Notes: generated by a model not told the origin, from the letters alone. A DNA stretch of 64,000 bases from Arcuatula senhousia (GCA_963971305.1 OZ020305.1:1-64000); one strand, 5' to 3'. Shown: positions 47,337 to 60,358, numbered from the stretch's first letter. A program made the numbers and translations.

Positions 47337-49057
47337 GGCTGCCTGCTTTATCGCAGAAAAATGTTTTCTGGCTCGAAGCCGCGGCCGGCCTGCTTGCCCG
47401 AGGTACTTGGCGTCGACGAGAAAACCCAGGCCGCCTGCCTTCTCGCGGAAAAATATATTCCGGCTCGAAGCCGCGGCCGGCCTGCTCGCGCGGGGAACTT
47501 GGCTTCGACGCGAAACCCCCGGCCGCCTGCCTTCTCGCTGACAAATAGACTGAATGGGCTAGGAACAAAACCGATAAGAGATTCGTATTAAGTTTTTTGA
47601 TGAAAAACTTGAAAATAATGTTTTTGGAAACATTGGGTCTACCATTGCCATGTTGGCCACGTTGTCGAAACCATTTTTTGCTGATTTGTCCCTGTTCCCT
47701 TGCTCCAATCGTCTCGAAAATTAAAAATTGGCCCCGTAGGGGCACTAATGTTTTACGGGCGAGCCAATGCAAAAAATCGCAAGTCTCTAGACAAAGCCGT
47801 TTTCGAGTTAGGTGTACCATGGGCATGCAAAATGGCAAAGGTTAATTGTTAACTTTAAATGCTTGTATCTCGGTCATCTCTTGACCGATTTTAAAAAATG
47901 AACCATGATTGTAAAGCCAATTGTTCATTCTCCAGACCTAGTTTAGGTAAAGAAATGAACACGGTAAGTAAGCTTTTTCCTACCTCATTGAACATTGCTA
48001 ACTTGTACAATGTCTAGACTCGGACCTGAAAGTGATGCAAGTTTGAGGCATCATAACTTTTGATCGGCGATAGGTAGCCCGGTTCTGTAAATTGTGCTAA
48101 ACGGCGCAAGTCGTGTTCTGTCGGTCACAGTAAAGGGATTTGACGTCGGTTGAGTACACACGAGACTGGAATTATTTTCTAGGAACAAGATTTTCCTCTC
48201 AATGTAGGCGATTTTTTTACCATTTGGGTCCTTGTAGCTTCCAGATCGGAAAAATACCAACGAATTGGCGACAAAATTCGACAAAAACCGCTAGTACAAA
48301 GCCTGTTTGATCAAAAAACAATAGCCTGACTGAAAACAAACGTGCAGCTGAGACAGTGAAACAGTTATTTACAGGCGGGGGGGGGCACGAAGAATATGTG
48401 CAAAAAATCCGAGAAAAAAAAACGAACACAAAAAAGGGACAAAGAGAGAAAAAAAAGAAGGAAAGAGAATGCAAAAGGAAGAAAAAAAATCAGTAGCTAA
48501 TTAAAAAAAAAAAAAAAAAAAAAAAAACCGGCTGCCTGCTTTCTCGCAGAAAAATGTTTTCTGGCTCGAAGCCGCGGCCGGCCTGCTTGCCCGAGGTACT
48601 TGGCGTCGACGAGAAAACCCAGGCCGCCTGCCTTCTCGCGGAAAAATATATTCCGGCTCGAAGCCGCGGCCGGCCTGCTCGCGCGGGAACTTGGCTTCGA
48701 CGCGAAACCCCCGGCCGCTTGCCTTCTCGCTGACAAATAGACTGAATGGGCTAGGAACAAAACCGATAAGAGATTCGTATTAAGTTTTTTGATGAAAAAC
48801 TTGAAAATAATGTTTTTGGAAACATTGGGTCTACCATTGCCATGTTGGCCACGTTGTCGAAACCATTTTTTGCTGATTTGTCCCTGTTCCCTTGCTCCAA
48901 TCGTCTCGAAAATTAAAAATTGGCCCCGTAGGGGCAGCAATTTTTTACGGGCGAGCCAATGCAAAAAAACCGCAAGTCTCTAGACAGAGCCGTTTTCGAG
49001 TTAGGTGTACCATGGGCATGCAAAATGGCAAAGGTTAATTGTTAACTTTAAATGCTT
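44379..49057. repeat. Satellite B, array 3, between the two LINEs
   Basis: GC-island starts are at 44947, 46144, 47337 and 48530, with a partial unit before the first. The ACCATT segment missing from array 2 is present here, so the two flanks of the first LINE belong to different subfamilies. Units at 44947, 47337 and 48530, and the first unit after the second LINE (51985), share CTCGCAGAAAAATG or close variants and CGAGGTACTTGG. Arrays 3 and 4 were therefore one array before the second LINE inserted. The unit near 48376 has an expanded G-run. The array ends at AAATGCTT (49057). Confidence 0.93.
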
Positions 49058-50800
49058 TTTCCAAATAACTATAGAGGTATATCTGTCACTAATGCAATTG
49101 GAAAGCTGTTTAACAGTATCATTAATACAAGATTAGATCTTTTTCTTGAAAAACATAATATTATTAACAAGTGTCAGGTTGGGTTCACAAGAAAAGCTAG
49201 AACAACTGACCACTTATTTATACTTAAATGTGTGTTTGACAAATATTGCGGCTCTAAAGATGGCAGAGTGTATGCCTGCTTTGTTGATTTTCAAAAAGCA
49301 TTTGATACTGTGGTACACGCAGGGATCAAACTAAAATTGTTAAAAATTGGGGTTGGCAATCGTTTCTATAATATTATCAAAAGAATGTATGAAATAAGCA
49401 ACTCATGTGTTAAAATTAAAAATGAGTTGACAGAATTCTTTTCCATCCAACTTGGGGTCAAACAAGGAGACAATTTAAGCCCTAACTTGTTTAAAATCTT
49501 CATAAATGATCTTCCTGATCTTTTTGAAAGCTCTCCTGATCCAGTAATTTTAAATGGAAAACCTTTGAACTGCTTAATGTATGCAGATGATATAATTCTT
49601 CTATCCACCAGTGCCACAGGACTTCAATCTAAACTAGATATCCTAAGTAGGTACTGCAATGATTGGTGTCTTACTGTAAACCCCCAAAAAACCAAAGTAT
49701 TAATTTTCAACAAGGCAGGTAGACACATAGAGCACAAGTTCAACTACAAAGAGTTTAATATAGAATGTGTGCAACACTGTAAATATCTAGGTGTGTTTTT
49801 TAGTGCTTCTGGTACATTCTCCTTTGCTCAAAATGAGTTATACAAAAAGAGTCTGAAGGCATACTATAAATTACAAAAAGACTTTTTGACTTATAACCCA
49901 AATGTAAAGACTAGTATAAATGTATTTGATCATACAATAAAGCCTATTCTTTTATATGGCTGTGAAATCTGGGGATTTTTCAACCCATATACTGCTAAAT
50001 TTAGAAATGGTTCTCCTTCACTTGACAAAATTTATGGTAACATTACCTGTGAAAAATTGCACATAAAATTCTGTAAATTTATACTTGGGGTACACAAAAA
50101 GACCACAAATTTTGCTGTTCTTTCTGAACTGGGAAGATTTTCACTTCATTTTGACATTGTTAAAGCTATGATCAATTATTGGGTTCGATTAGAAAATAAT
50201 GAAAATTTTCCACTTTTAAATGATGCTTACCAAGAATCTAAACTTTTACATGAACAGCATAAACCTTCATGGAGTGCTTCTATCCATAAAATTATAGAAA
50301 ATATACCAAAACTAAAGGACAATTACAAGTCAAAAGAGAAAATTAGAAATATTGTTAAAGATTCTTACATTAAATTATGGGAGAACCAATTATCCAACAA
50401 TTCAGAGGGCAAATTAAGAACTTTTGTTAAATTTAAAACTAGTCATGGGTTTGAAAATTATTTGAGTCTTATTAGCAATTTTGAGTGGAGGAGAAGCTTA
50501 ACACAGCTTAGAGTTTCATCCCATCATTTGCGGATTGAATCTGGTAGATACCAGGGTATACCTCCACCCCTTAGACACTGTCTTCACTGTGACTCTGGAG
50601 AAGTAGAGGATGAGATACACTTTCTTATCACCTGTATAAATTTTGTTGAAGAGAGACAGAAACTGTTTGATATTATTTCAAAAACATGTCATAACTTTAT
50701 AAACCTAAATAATAACGAAAAATTCTTTTGGTTAATAACCTGTGAAGATAAAGCTATATTACATAACCTTTGCAGTTTTATTAATAAGAATTGCAAATGA
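49052..50800 (+). CDS. Truncated LINE reverse transcriptase with C-terminal CCHC motif (582 codons open)
   Basis: The endonuclease and the N-terminal start of the reverse transcriptase are missing. The open frame begins at an ATG contributed by satellite B (49052), and LINE coding starts two codons later. Motifs: NNYRGIS (5-11), FVDFQKAFD (77-85, D79 catalytic), GVKQGDNLSP (135-144) and YADD (177-180), followed by a thumb-like region. A CX2CX9HX4C motif uses C510, C513, H523 and C528, in RHCLHC and EIHFLITC. The frame is intact to the TGA at 50798, so the copy is young. Without its endonuclease it is presumably not autonomous. It is a partial gene, and transcription is unknown. Confidence 0.88.
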   Translation: MLFPNNYRGISVTNAIGKLFNSIINTRLDLFLEKHNIINKCQVGFTRKARTTDHLFILKCVFDKYCGSKDGRVYACFVDFQKAFDTVVHAGIKLKLLKIGVGNRFYNIIKRMYEISNSCVKIKNELTEFFSIQLGVKQGDNLSPNLFKIFINDLPDLFESSPDPVILNGKPLNCLMYADDIILLSTSATGLQSKLDILSRYCNDWCLTVNPQKTKVLIFNKAGRHIEHKFNYKEFNIECVQHCKYLGVFFSASGTFSFAQNELYKKSLKAYYKLQKDFLTYNPNVKTSINVFDHTIKPILLYGCEIWGFFNPYTAKFRNGSPSLDKIYGNITCEKLHIKFCKFILGVHKKTTNFAVLSELGRFSLHFDIVKAMINYWVRLENNENFPLLNDAYQESKLLHEQHKPSWSASIHKIIENIPKLKDNYKSKEKIRNIVKDSYIKLWENQLSNNSEGKLRTFVKFKTSHGFENYLSLISNFEWRRSLTQLRVSSHHLRIESGRYQGIPPPLRHCLHCDSGEVEDEIHFLITCINFVEERQKLFDIISKTCHNFINLNNNEKFFWLITCEDKAILHNLCSFINKNCK

Positions 50801-50871
50801 GATTTATATCTTAACACATGCTGTTTGACTCTCACCTGTCTTCTCAATCAACACTTATGTTTTGTTTATTT

Positions 50872-50958
50872 GCTTTAGACACGAGGAGGAGTACTATTTT
50901 TAATCATTCTATATTTTATAAAGTATCTCCTTAAGCACCGCCCCTTGGTGTCTATAGC
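50872..50958 (+). repeat. 3'UTR hairpin repeat, copy 1
   Basis: The outer stem is AGACAC (50877-50882) with GTGTCT (50948-50953). The inner stem is AGGAGTACT with AGTATCTCCT, leaving one bulged T on the 3' side. Asymmetric internal loops separate the two stems. The sequence TCCTTAAGCACCG in the 3' side is identical in copy 2. Confidence 0.8.
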
Positions 50959-51002
50959 ACTTAGACAAATAATTTGATATCTAATTAAAAGTTTGTCTCT
51001 CT

Positions 51003-51082
51003 GCTTTGGACACGAGGAGGAACACTATTTGTTTAAAAAAATAAAAGTGTTTCCTTAAGCACCGTCCCTTGGTGTCCATAGC
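51003..51082 (+). repeat. 3'UTR hairpin repeat, copy 2
   Basis: The outer stem is GGACAC (51008-51013) with GTGTCC (51072-51077). The inner stem is AGGAACACT with AGTGTTTCCT, with one bulged T on the 3' side as in copy 1. Three base pairs differ from copy 1, each changed on both strands so that pairing is kept. Confidence 0.8.
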
Positions 51083-51322
51083 TGAGAGATGAATATCTCC
51101 TTGGATATCTATATCATTAACATACTGTACATCTATTCTTATTCTTAATTTCATATGGTCAACCATGCTTGTTCCACACAAACACACACGTATATATTAT
51201 ATATTTTGTATAACAATTAGATGCTAATGTCTGTTATGTACTGTTTTAAATCATAAATGTTAATTGTCATTGCCTGCAAAGGTCCTTGATTGGATAAATA
51301 AAATAAAAAAAATAATGTCTAA

Positions 51323-54300
51323 TGTATCTCTGTCATCTCTTGACCGATTTTAAAAATTGAACCATGATTGTAAAGCCAATTGTTCATTCTCCAGACCTAG
51401 TTTAGGTAAAGAAATGAACACGGTAAGTAAGCTTTTTCCTACCTCATTGAACATTGCTAACTTGTACAATGTCTAGACTCGGACCTGAAAGTGATGCAAG
51501 TTTGAGGCATCATAACTTTTGATCGGCGATAGGTAGCCCGGTTCTGTAAATTGTGCTAAACGGCGCAAGTCGTGTTCTGTCGGTCACAGTAAAGGGATTT
51601 GACGTCGGTTGAGTACACACGAGACTGGAATTATTTTCTAGGAACAAGATTTTCCTCTCAATGTAGGCGATTTTTTTACCATTTGGGTCCTTGTAGCTTC
51701 CAGATCGGAAAAATACCAACGAATTGGCGACAAAATTCGACAAAAACCGCTAGTACAAAGCCTGTTTGATCAAAAAACAATAGCCTGACTGAAAACAAAC
51801 GTGCAGCTGAGACAGTGAAACAGTTATTTACAGGCGGGGCGCACGAAGAATATGTGCAAAAAATCCGAGAAAAAAAACGAACACAAAAAAGGGACAAAGA
51901 GAGAAAAAAAAGAAGGAAAGAGAATGCAAAAGGAAGAAAAAAAATCAGTAGCTAATTAAAAAAAAAAAAAAAAAAAAAAAAACCGGCTGCCTGCTTTCTC
52001 GCAGAAAAATGTTTTCTGGCTCGAAGCCGCGGCCGGCCTGCTTGCCCGAGGTACTTGGCGTCGACGAGAAAACCCAGGCCGCCTGCCTTCTCGCGGAAAA
52101 ATATATTCCGGCTCGAAGCCGCGGCCGGCCTGCTCGCGCGGGGAACTTGGCTTCGACGCGAAACCCCCGGCCGCTTGCCTTCTCGCTGACAAATAGACTG
52201 AATGGGCTAGGAACAAAACCGATAAGAGATTCGTATTAAGTTTTTTGATGAAAAACTTGAAAATAATGTTTTTGGAAACATTGGGTCTTCCATTGCCATG
52301 TTGGCCACGTTGTCGAAACCATTTTTTGCTGATTTGTCCCTGTTCCCTTGCTCCAATCGTCTCGAAAATTAAAAATTGGCCCCGTAGGGGCAGTAATTTT
52401 TTACGGGCGAGCCAATGCAAAAAACCGCAAGTCTCTAGACAGAGCCGTTTTCGAGTTAGGTGTACCATGGGCATGCAAAATGGCAAAGGTTAATTGTTAA
52501 CTTTAAATGCTTGTATCTCGGTCATCTCTTGACCGATTTTAAAAATTGAACCATGATTGTAAAGCCAATTGTTCATTCTCCAGACCTAGTTTAGGTAATG
52601 AAATGAACACCATAAGTAAGCTTTTTCCTACCTCATTGAACATTGCTAACTTGTACAATGTCTAGACTCGGACCTGAAAGTGATGCAAGTTTGAGGCATC
52701 ATAACTTTTGATCGGCGATAGGTAGCCCGGTTCTGTAAATTGTGCTAAACGGCGCAAGTCGTGTTCTGTCGGTCACAGTAAAGGGATTTGACGTCGGTTG
52801 AGTACACACGAGACTGGAATTATTTTCTAGAAACAAGATTTTCCTCTCAATGTAGGCGATTTATTTACCATTTGGGTCCTTGTAGCTTCCAGATCGGAAA
52901 AATACCAACGAATTGGCGACAAAATTCGACAAAAACCGCTAGTACAAAGCCTGTTTGATCAAAAAACAATAGCCTGACTGAAAACAAACGTGCAGCTGAG
53001 ACAGTGAAACAGTTATTTACAGGCGGGGCGCACGAAGAATATGTGCAAAAAATCCGAGAAAAAAAAAACGAACACAAAAAAGGGACAAAGAGAGAAAAAA
53101 AAGAAGAAAAGAGAAGGCAAAAGGAAGAAAAAAAAATCAGTAGCTAATTAAAAAAAAAAAAAAAAAAAAAAAACCGGCTGCCTGCTTTCTCGCGGAGAAA
53201 TGTTTTCTGGCTCGAAGCCGCGGCCGGCCTGCTTGCCCGAGGAACTTGGCGTCGACGAGAAAACCCAGGCCGCCTGCCTTCTCGCGGAAAAATATATTCC
53301 GGCTCGAAGCCGCGGCCGGCCTGCTCGCGCGGGGAACTTGGCTTCGACGCGAAACCCCCGGCCGCCTGCCTTCTCGCTGACAAATAGACTGAATGGGCTA
53401 GGAACAAAACCGATAAGAGATTCGTACTAACTTTTTTGATGAAAAACTTGAAAATAATGTTTTTGGAAACATTGGGTCTACCATTGCCATGTTGGCCACG
53501 TTGTCGAAACCATTTTTTGCTGATTTGTCCCTGTTCCCTTGCTCCAATCGTCTCGAAAATTAAAAATTGGCCCCGTAGGGGCACTAATGTTTTACGGGCG
53601 AGCCAATGCAAAAAATCGCAAGTCTCTAGACAAAGCCGTTTTCGAGTTAGGTGTACCATGGGCATGCAAAATGGCAAAGGTTAATTGTTAACTTTAAATG
53701 CTTGTATCTCGGTCATCTCTTGACCGATTTTAAAAAATGAACCATGATTGTAAAGCCAATTGTTCATTCTCCAGACCTAGTGTAGGTAAAGAAATGAACA
53801 CGGTAAGTAAGCTTTTTCCTACCTCATTGAACATTGCTTACTTGTACAATGTCTAGACTCGGACCTGAAAGTGATGCAAGTTTGAGGCATCATAACTTTT
53901 GATCGGCGATAGGTAGCCCGGTTCTGTAAATTGTGCTAAACGGCGCAAGTCGTGTTCTGTCGGTCACAGTAAAGGGATTTGACGTCGGTTGAGTACACAC
54001 GAGACTGGAATTATTTTCTAGGAACAAGATTTTCCTCTCAATGTAGGCGATTTTTTTACCATTCGGGTCCTTGTAGCTTCCAGATCGGAAAAATACCAAC
54101 GAATTGGCGACAAAATTCGACAAAAACCGCTAGTACAAAGCCTGTTTGATCAAAAAACAATAGCCTGACTGAAAACAAACGTGCAGCTGAGACAGTGAAA
54201 CAGTTATTTACAGGCGGGGCGCACGAAGAATATGTGCAAAAAATCCGAGAAAAAAAAAACGAACACAAAAAAGGGACAAAGAGAGAAAAAAAAAAGAAGG

Positions 54301-54339
54301 AAAGAGAAGGCAAAAGGAAGAAAAAAAAAATCAGTAGCT

Positions 54340-54376
<37 letters not shown>

Positions 54377-56730
54377 GGCTGCCTGCTTTCTCGCGGAGAA
54401 ATGTTTTCTGGCTCGAAGCCGCGGCCGGCCTGCTTGCCCGAGGAACTTGGCGTCGACGAGAAAACCCAGGCCGCCTGCCTTCTCGCGGAAAAATATATTC
54501 CGGCTCGAAGCCGCGGCCGGCCTGCTCGCGCGGGGAACTTGGCTTCGACGCGAAACCCCCGGCCGCCTGCCTTCTCGCTGACAAATAGACTGAATGGGCT
54601 AGGAACAAAACCGATAAGAGATTCGTATTAAGTTTTTTGATGAAAAACTTGAAAATAATGTTTTTGGAAACATTGGGTCTACCATTGCCATGTTGGCCAC
54701 GTTGTCGAAACCATTTTTTGCTGATTTGTCCCTGTTCCCTTGCTCCAATCGTCTCGAAAATTAAAAATTGGCCCCATAGGGGCACTAATGTTTTACGGGC
54801 GAGCCAATGCAAAAAATCGCAAGTCTCTAGACAAAGCCGTTTTCGAGTTAGGTGTACCATGGGCATGCAAAATGGCAAAGGTTAATTGTTAACTTTAAAT
54901 GCTTGTATCTCGGTCATCTCTTGACCGATTTTAAAAATTGAACCATGATTTTAAAGCCAATTGTTCATTCTCTAGACTTAGTTTAGGTAAAGAAATGAAC
55001 ACGGTAAGTAAGCTTTTTCCTACCTCATTGAACATTGCTTACTTGTACAATGTCTAGACTCGGACCTGAAAGTGATGCAAGTTTGAGGCATCATAACTTT
55101 TGATCGGCGATAGGTAGCCCGGTTCTGTAAATTGTGCTAAACGGCGCAAGTCGTGTTCTGTCGGTCACAGTAAAGGGATTTGACGTCGGTTGAGTACACA
55201 CGAGACTGGAATTATTTTCTAGAAACAAGATTTTCCTCTCAATGTAGGCGATTTATTTACCATTTGGGTCCTTGTAGCTTCCAGATCGGAAAAATACCAA
55301 CGAATTGGCGACAAAATTCGACAAAAACCGCTAGTACAAAGCCTGTTTGATCAAAAAACAATAGCCTGACTGAAAACAAACGTGCAGCTGAGACAGTGAA
55401 ACAGTTATTTACAGGCGGGGCGCACGAAGAATATGTGCAAAAAATCCGAGAAAAAAAAAACGAACACAAAAAAGGGACAAAGAGAGAAAAAAAAGAAGAA
55501 AAGAGAAGGCAAAAGGAAGAAAAAAAAATCAGTAGCTAATTAAAAAAAAAAAAAAAAAAAAAAAACCGGCTGCCTGCTTTCTCGCGGAGAAATGTTTTCT
55601 GGCTCGAAGCCGCGGCCGGCCTGCTTGCCCGAGGAACTTGGCGTCGACGAGAAAACCCAGGCCGCCTGCCTTCTCGCGGAAAAATATATTCCGGCTCGAA
55701 GCCGCGGCCGGCCTGCTCGCGCGGGGAACTTGGCTTCGACGCGAAACCCCCGGCCGCCTGCCTTCTCGCTGACAAATAGACTGAATGGGCTAGGAACAAA
55801 ACCGATAAGAGATTCGTACTAAGTTTTTTGATGAAAAACTTGAAAATAATGTTTTTGGAAACATTGGGTCTACCATTGCCATGTTGGCCACGTTGTCGAA
55901 ACCATTTTTTGCTGATTTGTCCCTGTTCCCTTGCTCCAATCGTCTCGAAAATTAAAAATTGGCCCCGTAGGGGCACTAATGTTTTACGGGCGAGCCAATG
56001 CAAAAAATCGCAAGTCTCTAGACAAAGCCGTTTTCGAGTTAGGTGTACCATGGGCATGCAAAATGGCAAAGGTTAATTGTTAACTTTAAATGCTTGTATC
56101 TCGGTCATCTCTTGACCGATTTTAAAAAATGAACCATGATTGTAAAGCCAATTGTTCATTCTCCAGACCTAGTGTAGGTAAAGAAATGAACACGGTAAGT
56201 AAGCTTTTTCCTACCTCATTGAACATTGCTTACTTGTACAATGTCTAGACTCGGACCTGAAAGTGATGCAAGTTTGAGGCATCATAACTTTTGATCGGCG
56301 ATAGGTAGCCCGGTTCTGTAAATTGTGCTAAACGGCGCAAGTCGTGTTCTGTCGGTCACAGTAAAGGGATTTGACGTCGGTTGAGTACACACGAGACTGG
56401 AATTATTTTCTAGGAACAAGATTTTCCTCTCAATGTAGGCGATTTTTTTACCATTCGGGTCCTTGTAGCTTCCAGATCGGAAAAATACCAACGAATTGGC
56501 GACAAAATTCGACAAAAACCGCTAGTACAAAGCCTGTTTGATCAAAAAACAATAGCCTGACTGAAAACAAACGTGCAGCTGAGACAGTGAAACAGTTATT
56601 TACAGGCGGGGCGCACGAAGAATATGTGCAAAAAATCCGAGAAAAAAAAAACGAACACAAAAAAGGGAAAAAGAGAGAAAAAAAAAGAAGGAAAGAGAAG
56701 GCAAAAGGAAGAAAAAAAAAATCAGTAGCT

Positions 56731-56768
<38 letters not shown>

Positions 56769-57928
56769 GGCTGCCTGCTTTCTCGCGGAGAAATGTTTTC
56801 TGGCTCGAAGCCGCGGCCGGCCTGCTTGCCCGAGGAACTTGGCGTCGACGAGAAAACCCAGGCCGCCTGCCTTCTCGCGGAAAAATATATTCCGGCTCGA
56901 AGCCGCGGCCGGCCTGCTCGCGCGGGGAACTTGGCTTCGACGCGAAACCCCCGGCCGCCTGCCTTCTCGCTGACAAATAGACTGAATGGGCTAGGAACAA
57001 AACCGATAAGAGATTCGTATTAAGTTTTTTGATGAAAAACTTGAAAATAATGTTTTTGGAAACATTGGGTCTACCATTGCCATGTTGGCCACGTTGTCGA
57101 AACCATTTTTTGCTGATTTGTCCCTGTTCCCTTGCTCCAATCGTCTCGAAAATTAAAAATTGGCCCCATAGGGGCACTAATGTTTTACGGGCGAGCCAAT
57201 GCAAAAAATCGCAAGTCTCTAGACAAAGCCGTTTTCGAGTTAGGTGTACCATGGGCATGCAAAATGGCAAAGGTTAATTGTTAACTTTAAATGCTTGTAT
57301 CTCGGTCATCTCTTGACCGATTTTAAAAATTGAACCATGATTTTAAAGCCAATTGTTCATTCTCTAGACCTAGTTTAGGTAAAGAAATGAACACGGTAAG
57401 TAAGCTTTTTCCTACCTCATTGAACATTGCTTACTTGTACAATGTCTAGACTCGGACCTGAAAGTGATGCAAGTTTGAGGCATCATAACTTTTGATCGGC
57501 GATAGGTAGCCCGGTTCTGTAAATTGTGTTAAACGGCGCAAGTCGTGTTCTGTCGGTCACAGTAAAGGGATTTTACGTCGGTTGAGTACACACGAGACTG
57601 GAATTATTTTCTAGGAACAAGATTTTCCTCTCAATGTAGGCGATTTTTTTACCATTCGGGTCCTTGTAGCTTCCAGATCGGAAAAATACCAACGAATTGG
57701 CGACAAAATTCGACAAAAACCGCTAGTACAAAGCCTGTTTGATCAAAAAACAATAGCCTGACTGAAAACAAACGTGCAGCTGAGACAGTGAAACAGTTAT
57801 TTACAGGCGGGGCGCACGAAGAATATGTGCAAAAAATCCGAGAAAAAAAAACGAACACAAAAAAGGGACAAATAGAGAAAAAAAAGAAGGAAAGAGAAGG
57901 CAAAAGGAAGAAAAAAAAATCAGTAGCT

Positions 57929-57962
<34 letters not shown>

Positions 57963-59125
57963 GGCTGCCTGCTTTCTCGCGGAGAAATGTTTTCTGGCTC
58001 GAAGCCGCGGCCGGCCTGCTTGCCCGAGGAACTTGGCGTCGACGAGAAAACCCAGGCCGCCTGCCTTTTCGCGGAAAAATATATTCCGGCTCGAAGCCGC
58101 GGCCGGCCTGCTCGCGCGGGGAACTTGGCTTCGACGCGAAACCCCCGGCCGCCTGCCTTCTCGCTGACAAATAGACTGAATGGGCTAGGAACAAAACCGA
58201 TAAGAGATTCGTATTAAGTTTTTTGATGAAAAACTTGAAAATAATGTTTTTGGAAACATTGGGTCTACCATTGCCATGTTGGCCACGTTGTCGAAACCAT
58301 TTTTTGCTGATTTGTCCCTGTTCCCTTGCTCCAATCGTCTCGAAAATTAAAAATTGGCCCCGTAGGGGCATTAATGTTTTACGGGCGAGCCAATGCAAAA
58401 AACCGCAAGTCTCTAGACAAAGCCGTTTTCGAGTTAGGTGTACCATGGGCATGCAAAATGGCAAAGGTTAATTGTTAACTTTAAATGCTTGTATCTCGGT
58501 CATCTCTTGACCGATTTTAAAAATTGAACCATGATTGTAAAGCCAATTGTTCATTCTCCAGACCTAGTTTAGGTAAAGAAATGAACACGGTAAGTAAGCT
58601 TTTTCCTACCTCATTGAACATTGCTAACTTGTACAATGTCTAGACTCGGACCTGAAAGTGATGCAAGTTTGAGGCATCATAACTTTTGATCGGCGATAGG
58701 TAGCCCGGTTCTGTAAATTGTGCTAAACGGCGCAAGTCGTGTTCTGTCGGTCACAGTAACGGGATTTGACGTCGGTTGAGTACACACGAGACTGGAATTA
58801 TTTTCTAGGAACAAGATTTTCCTCTCAATGTAGGCGATTTTTTTACCATTCGGGTCCTTGTAACTTCCAGATCGGAAAAATACCAACGAATTGGCGACAA
58901 AATTCGACAAAAACCGCTAGTACAAAGCCTGTTTGATCAAAAAACAATAGCCTGACTGAAAACAAACGTGCAGCTGAGACAGTGAAACAGTTATTTACAG
59001 GCGGGGCGCACGAAGAATATGTGCAAAAAATCCGAGAAAAAAAAACGAACACAAAAAAGGGACAAAGAGAGAAAAAAAAAAGAAGGAAAGAGAAGGCAAA
59101 AGGAAGAAAAAAAAAATCAGTAGCT

Positions 59126-59163
<38 letters not shown>

Positions 59164-60323
59164 GGCTGCCTGCTTTCTCGCGGAGAAATGTTTTCTGGCT
59201 CGAAGCCGCGGCCGGCCTGCTTGCCCGAGGAACTTGGCGTCGACGAGAAAACCCAGGCCGCCTGCCTTCTCGCGGAAAAATATATTCCGGCTCGAAGCCG
59301 CGGCCGGCCTGCTCGCGCGGGGAACTTGGCTTCGACGCGAAACCCCCGGCCGCCTGCCTTCTCGCTGACAAATAGACTGAATGGGTTAGGAACAAAACCG
59401 ATAAGAGATTCGTATTAAGTTTTTTGATGAAAAACTTGAAAATAATGTTTTTGGAAACATTGGGTCTACCATTGCCATGTTGGCCACGTTGTCGAAACCA
59501 TTTTTTGCTGATTTGTCCCTGTTCCCTTGCTCCAATCGTCTCGAAAATTAAAAATTGGCCCCATAGGGGCACTAATGTTTTACGGGCGAGCCAATGCAAA
59601 AAATCGCAAGTCTCTAGACAAAGCCGTTTTCGAGTTAGGTGTACCATGGGCATGCAAAATGGCAAAGGTTAATTGTTAACTTTAAATGCTTGTATCTCGG
59701 TCATCTCTTGACCGATTTTAAAAATTGAACCATGATTTTAAAGCCAATTGTTCATTCTCTAGACCTAGTTTAGGTAAAGAAATGAACACGGTAAGTAAGC
59801 TTTTTCCTACCTCATTGAACATTGCTTACTTGTACAATGTCTAGACTCGGACCTGAAAGTGATGCAAGTTTGAGGCATCATAACTTTTGATCGGCGATAG
59901 GTAGCCCGGTTCTGTAAATTGTGTTAAACGGCGCAAGTCGTGTTCTGTCGGTCACAGTAAAGGGATTTTACGTTGGTTGAGTACACACGAGACTGGAATT
60001 ATTTTCTAGGAACAAGATTTTCCTCTCAATGTAGGCGATTTTTTTACCATTCGGGTCCTTGTAGCTTCCAGATCGGAAAAATACCAACGAATTGGCGACA
60101 AAATTCGACAAAAACCGCTAGTACAAAGCCTGTTTGATCAAAAAACAATAGCCTGACTGAAAACAAACGTGCAGCTGAGACAGTGAAACAGTTATTTACA
60201 GGCGGGGCGCACGAAGAATATGTGCAAAAAATCCGAGAAAAAAAAACGAACACAAAAAAGGGACAAATAGAGAAAAAAAAGAAGGAAAGCGAAGGCAAAA
60301 GGAAGAAAAAAAAATCAGTAGCT

Positions 60324-60358
<35 letters not shown>

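Larger units (their letters stand above)
49058..51322 (+). mobile_element. Second non-LTR retrotransposon, 5'-truncated within the reverse transcriptase
   Basis: Only the reverse transcriptase and downstream part remain, followed by a 3'UTR of about 520 bp and a tail of ATAAATAAAATAA type instead of pure poly(A). The satellite stops at AAATGCTT and resumes at TGTATCTC, two sequences that overlap by at most one base in the intact unit. The element is therefore inserted with neither a clear target duplication nor target loss. Sequence style differs from the first LINE and suits the CR1/Jockey/I group, but the clade is unresolved. Truncation at the 5' end is typical of incomplete reverse transcription. 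Confidence 0.88.
50801..51322 (+). other. 3'UTR and tail of the second LINE
   Basis: Non-coding sequence with two related hairpin-forming repeats (50872-50958 and 51003-51082), an AT-rich stretch, and a terminal ATAAATAAAATAA-like tail from about 51295. No canonical long poly(A) is present. Confidence 0.8.
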
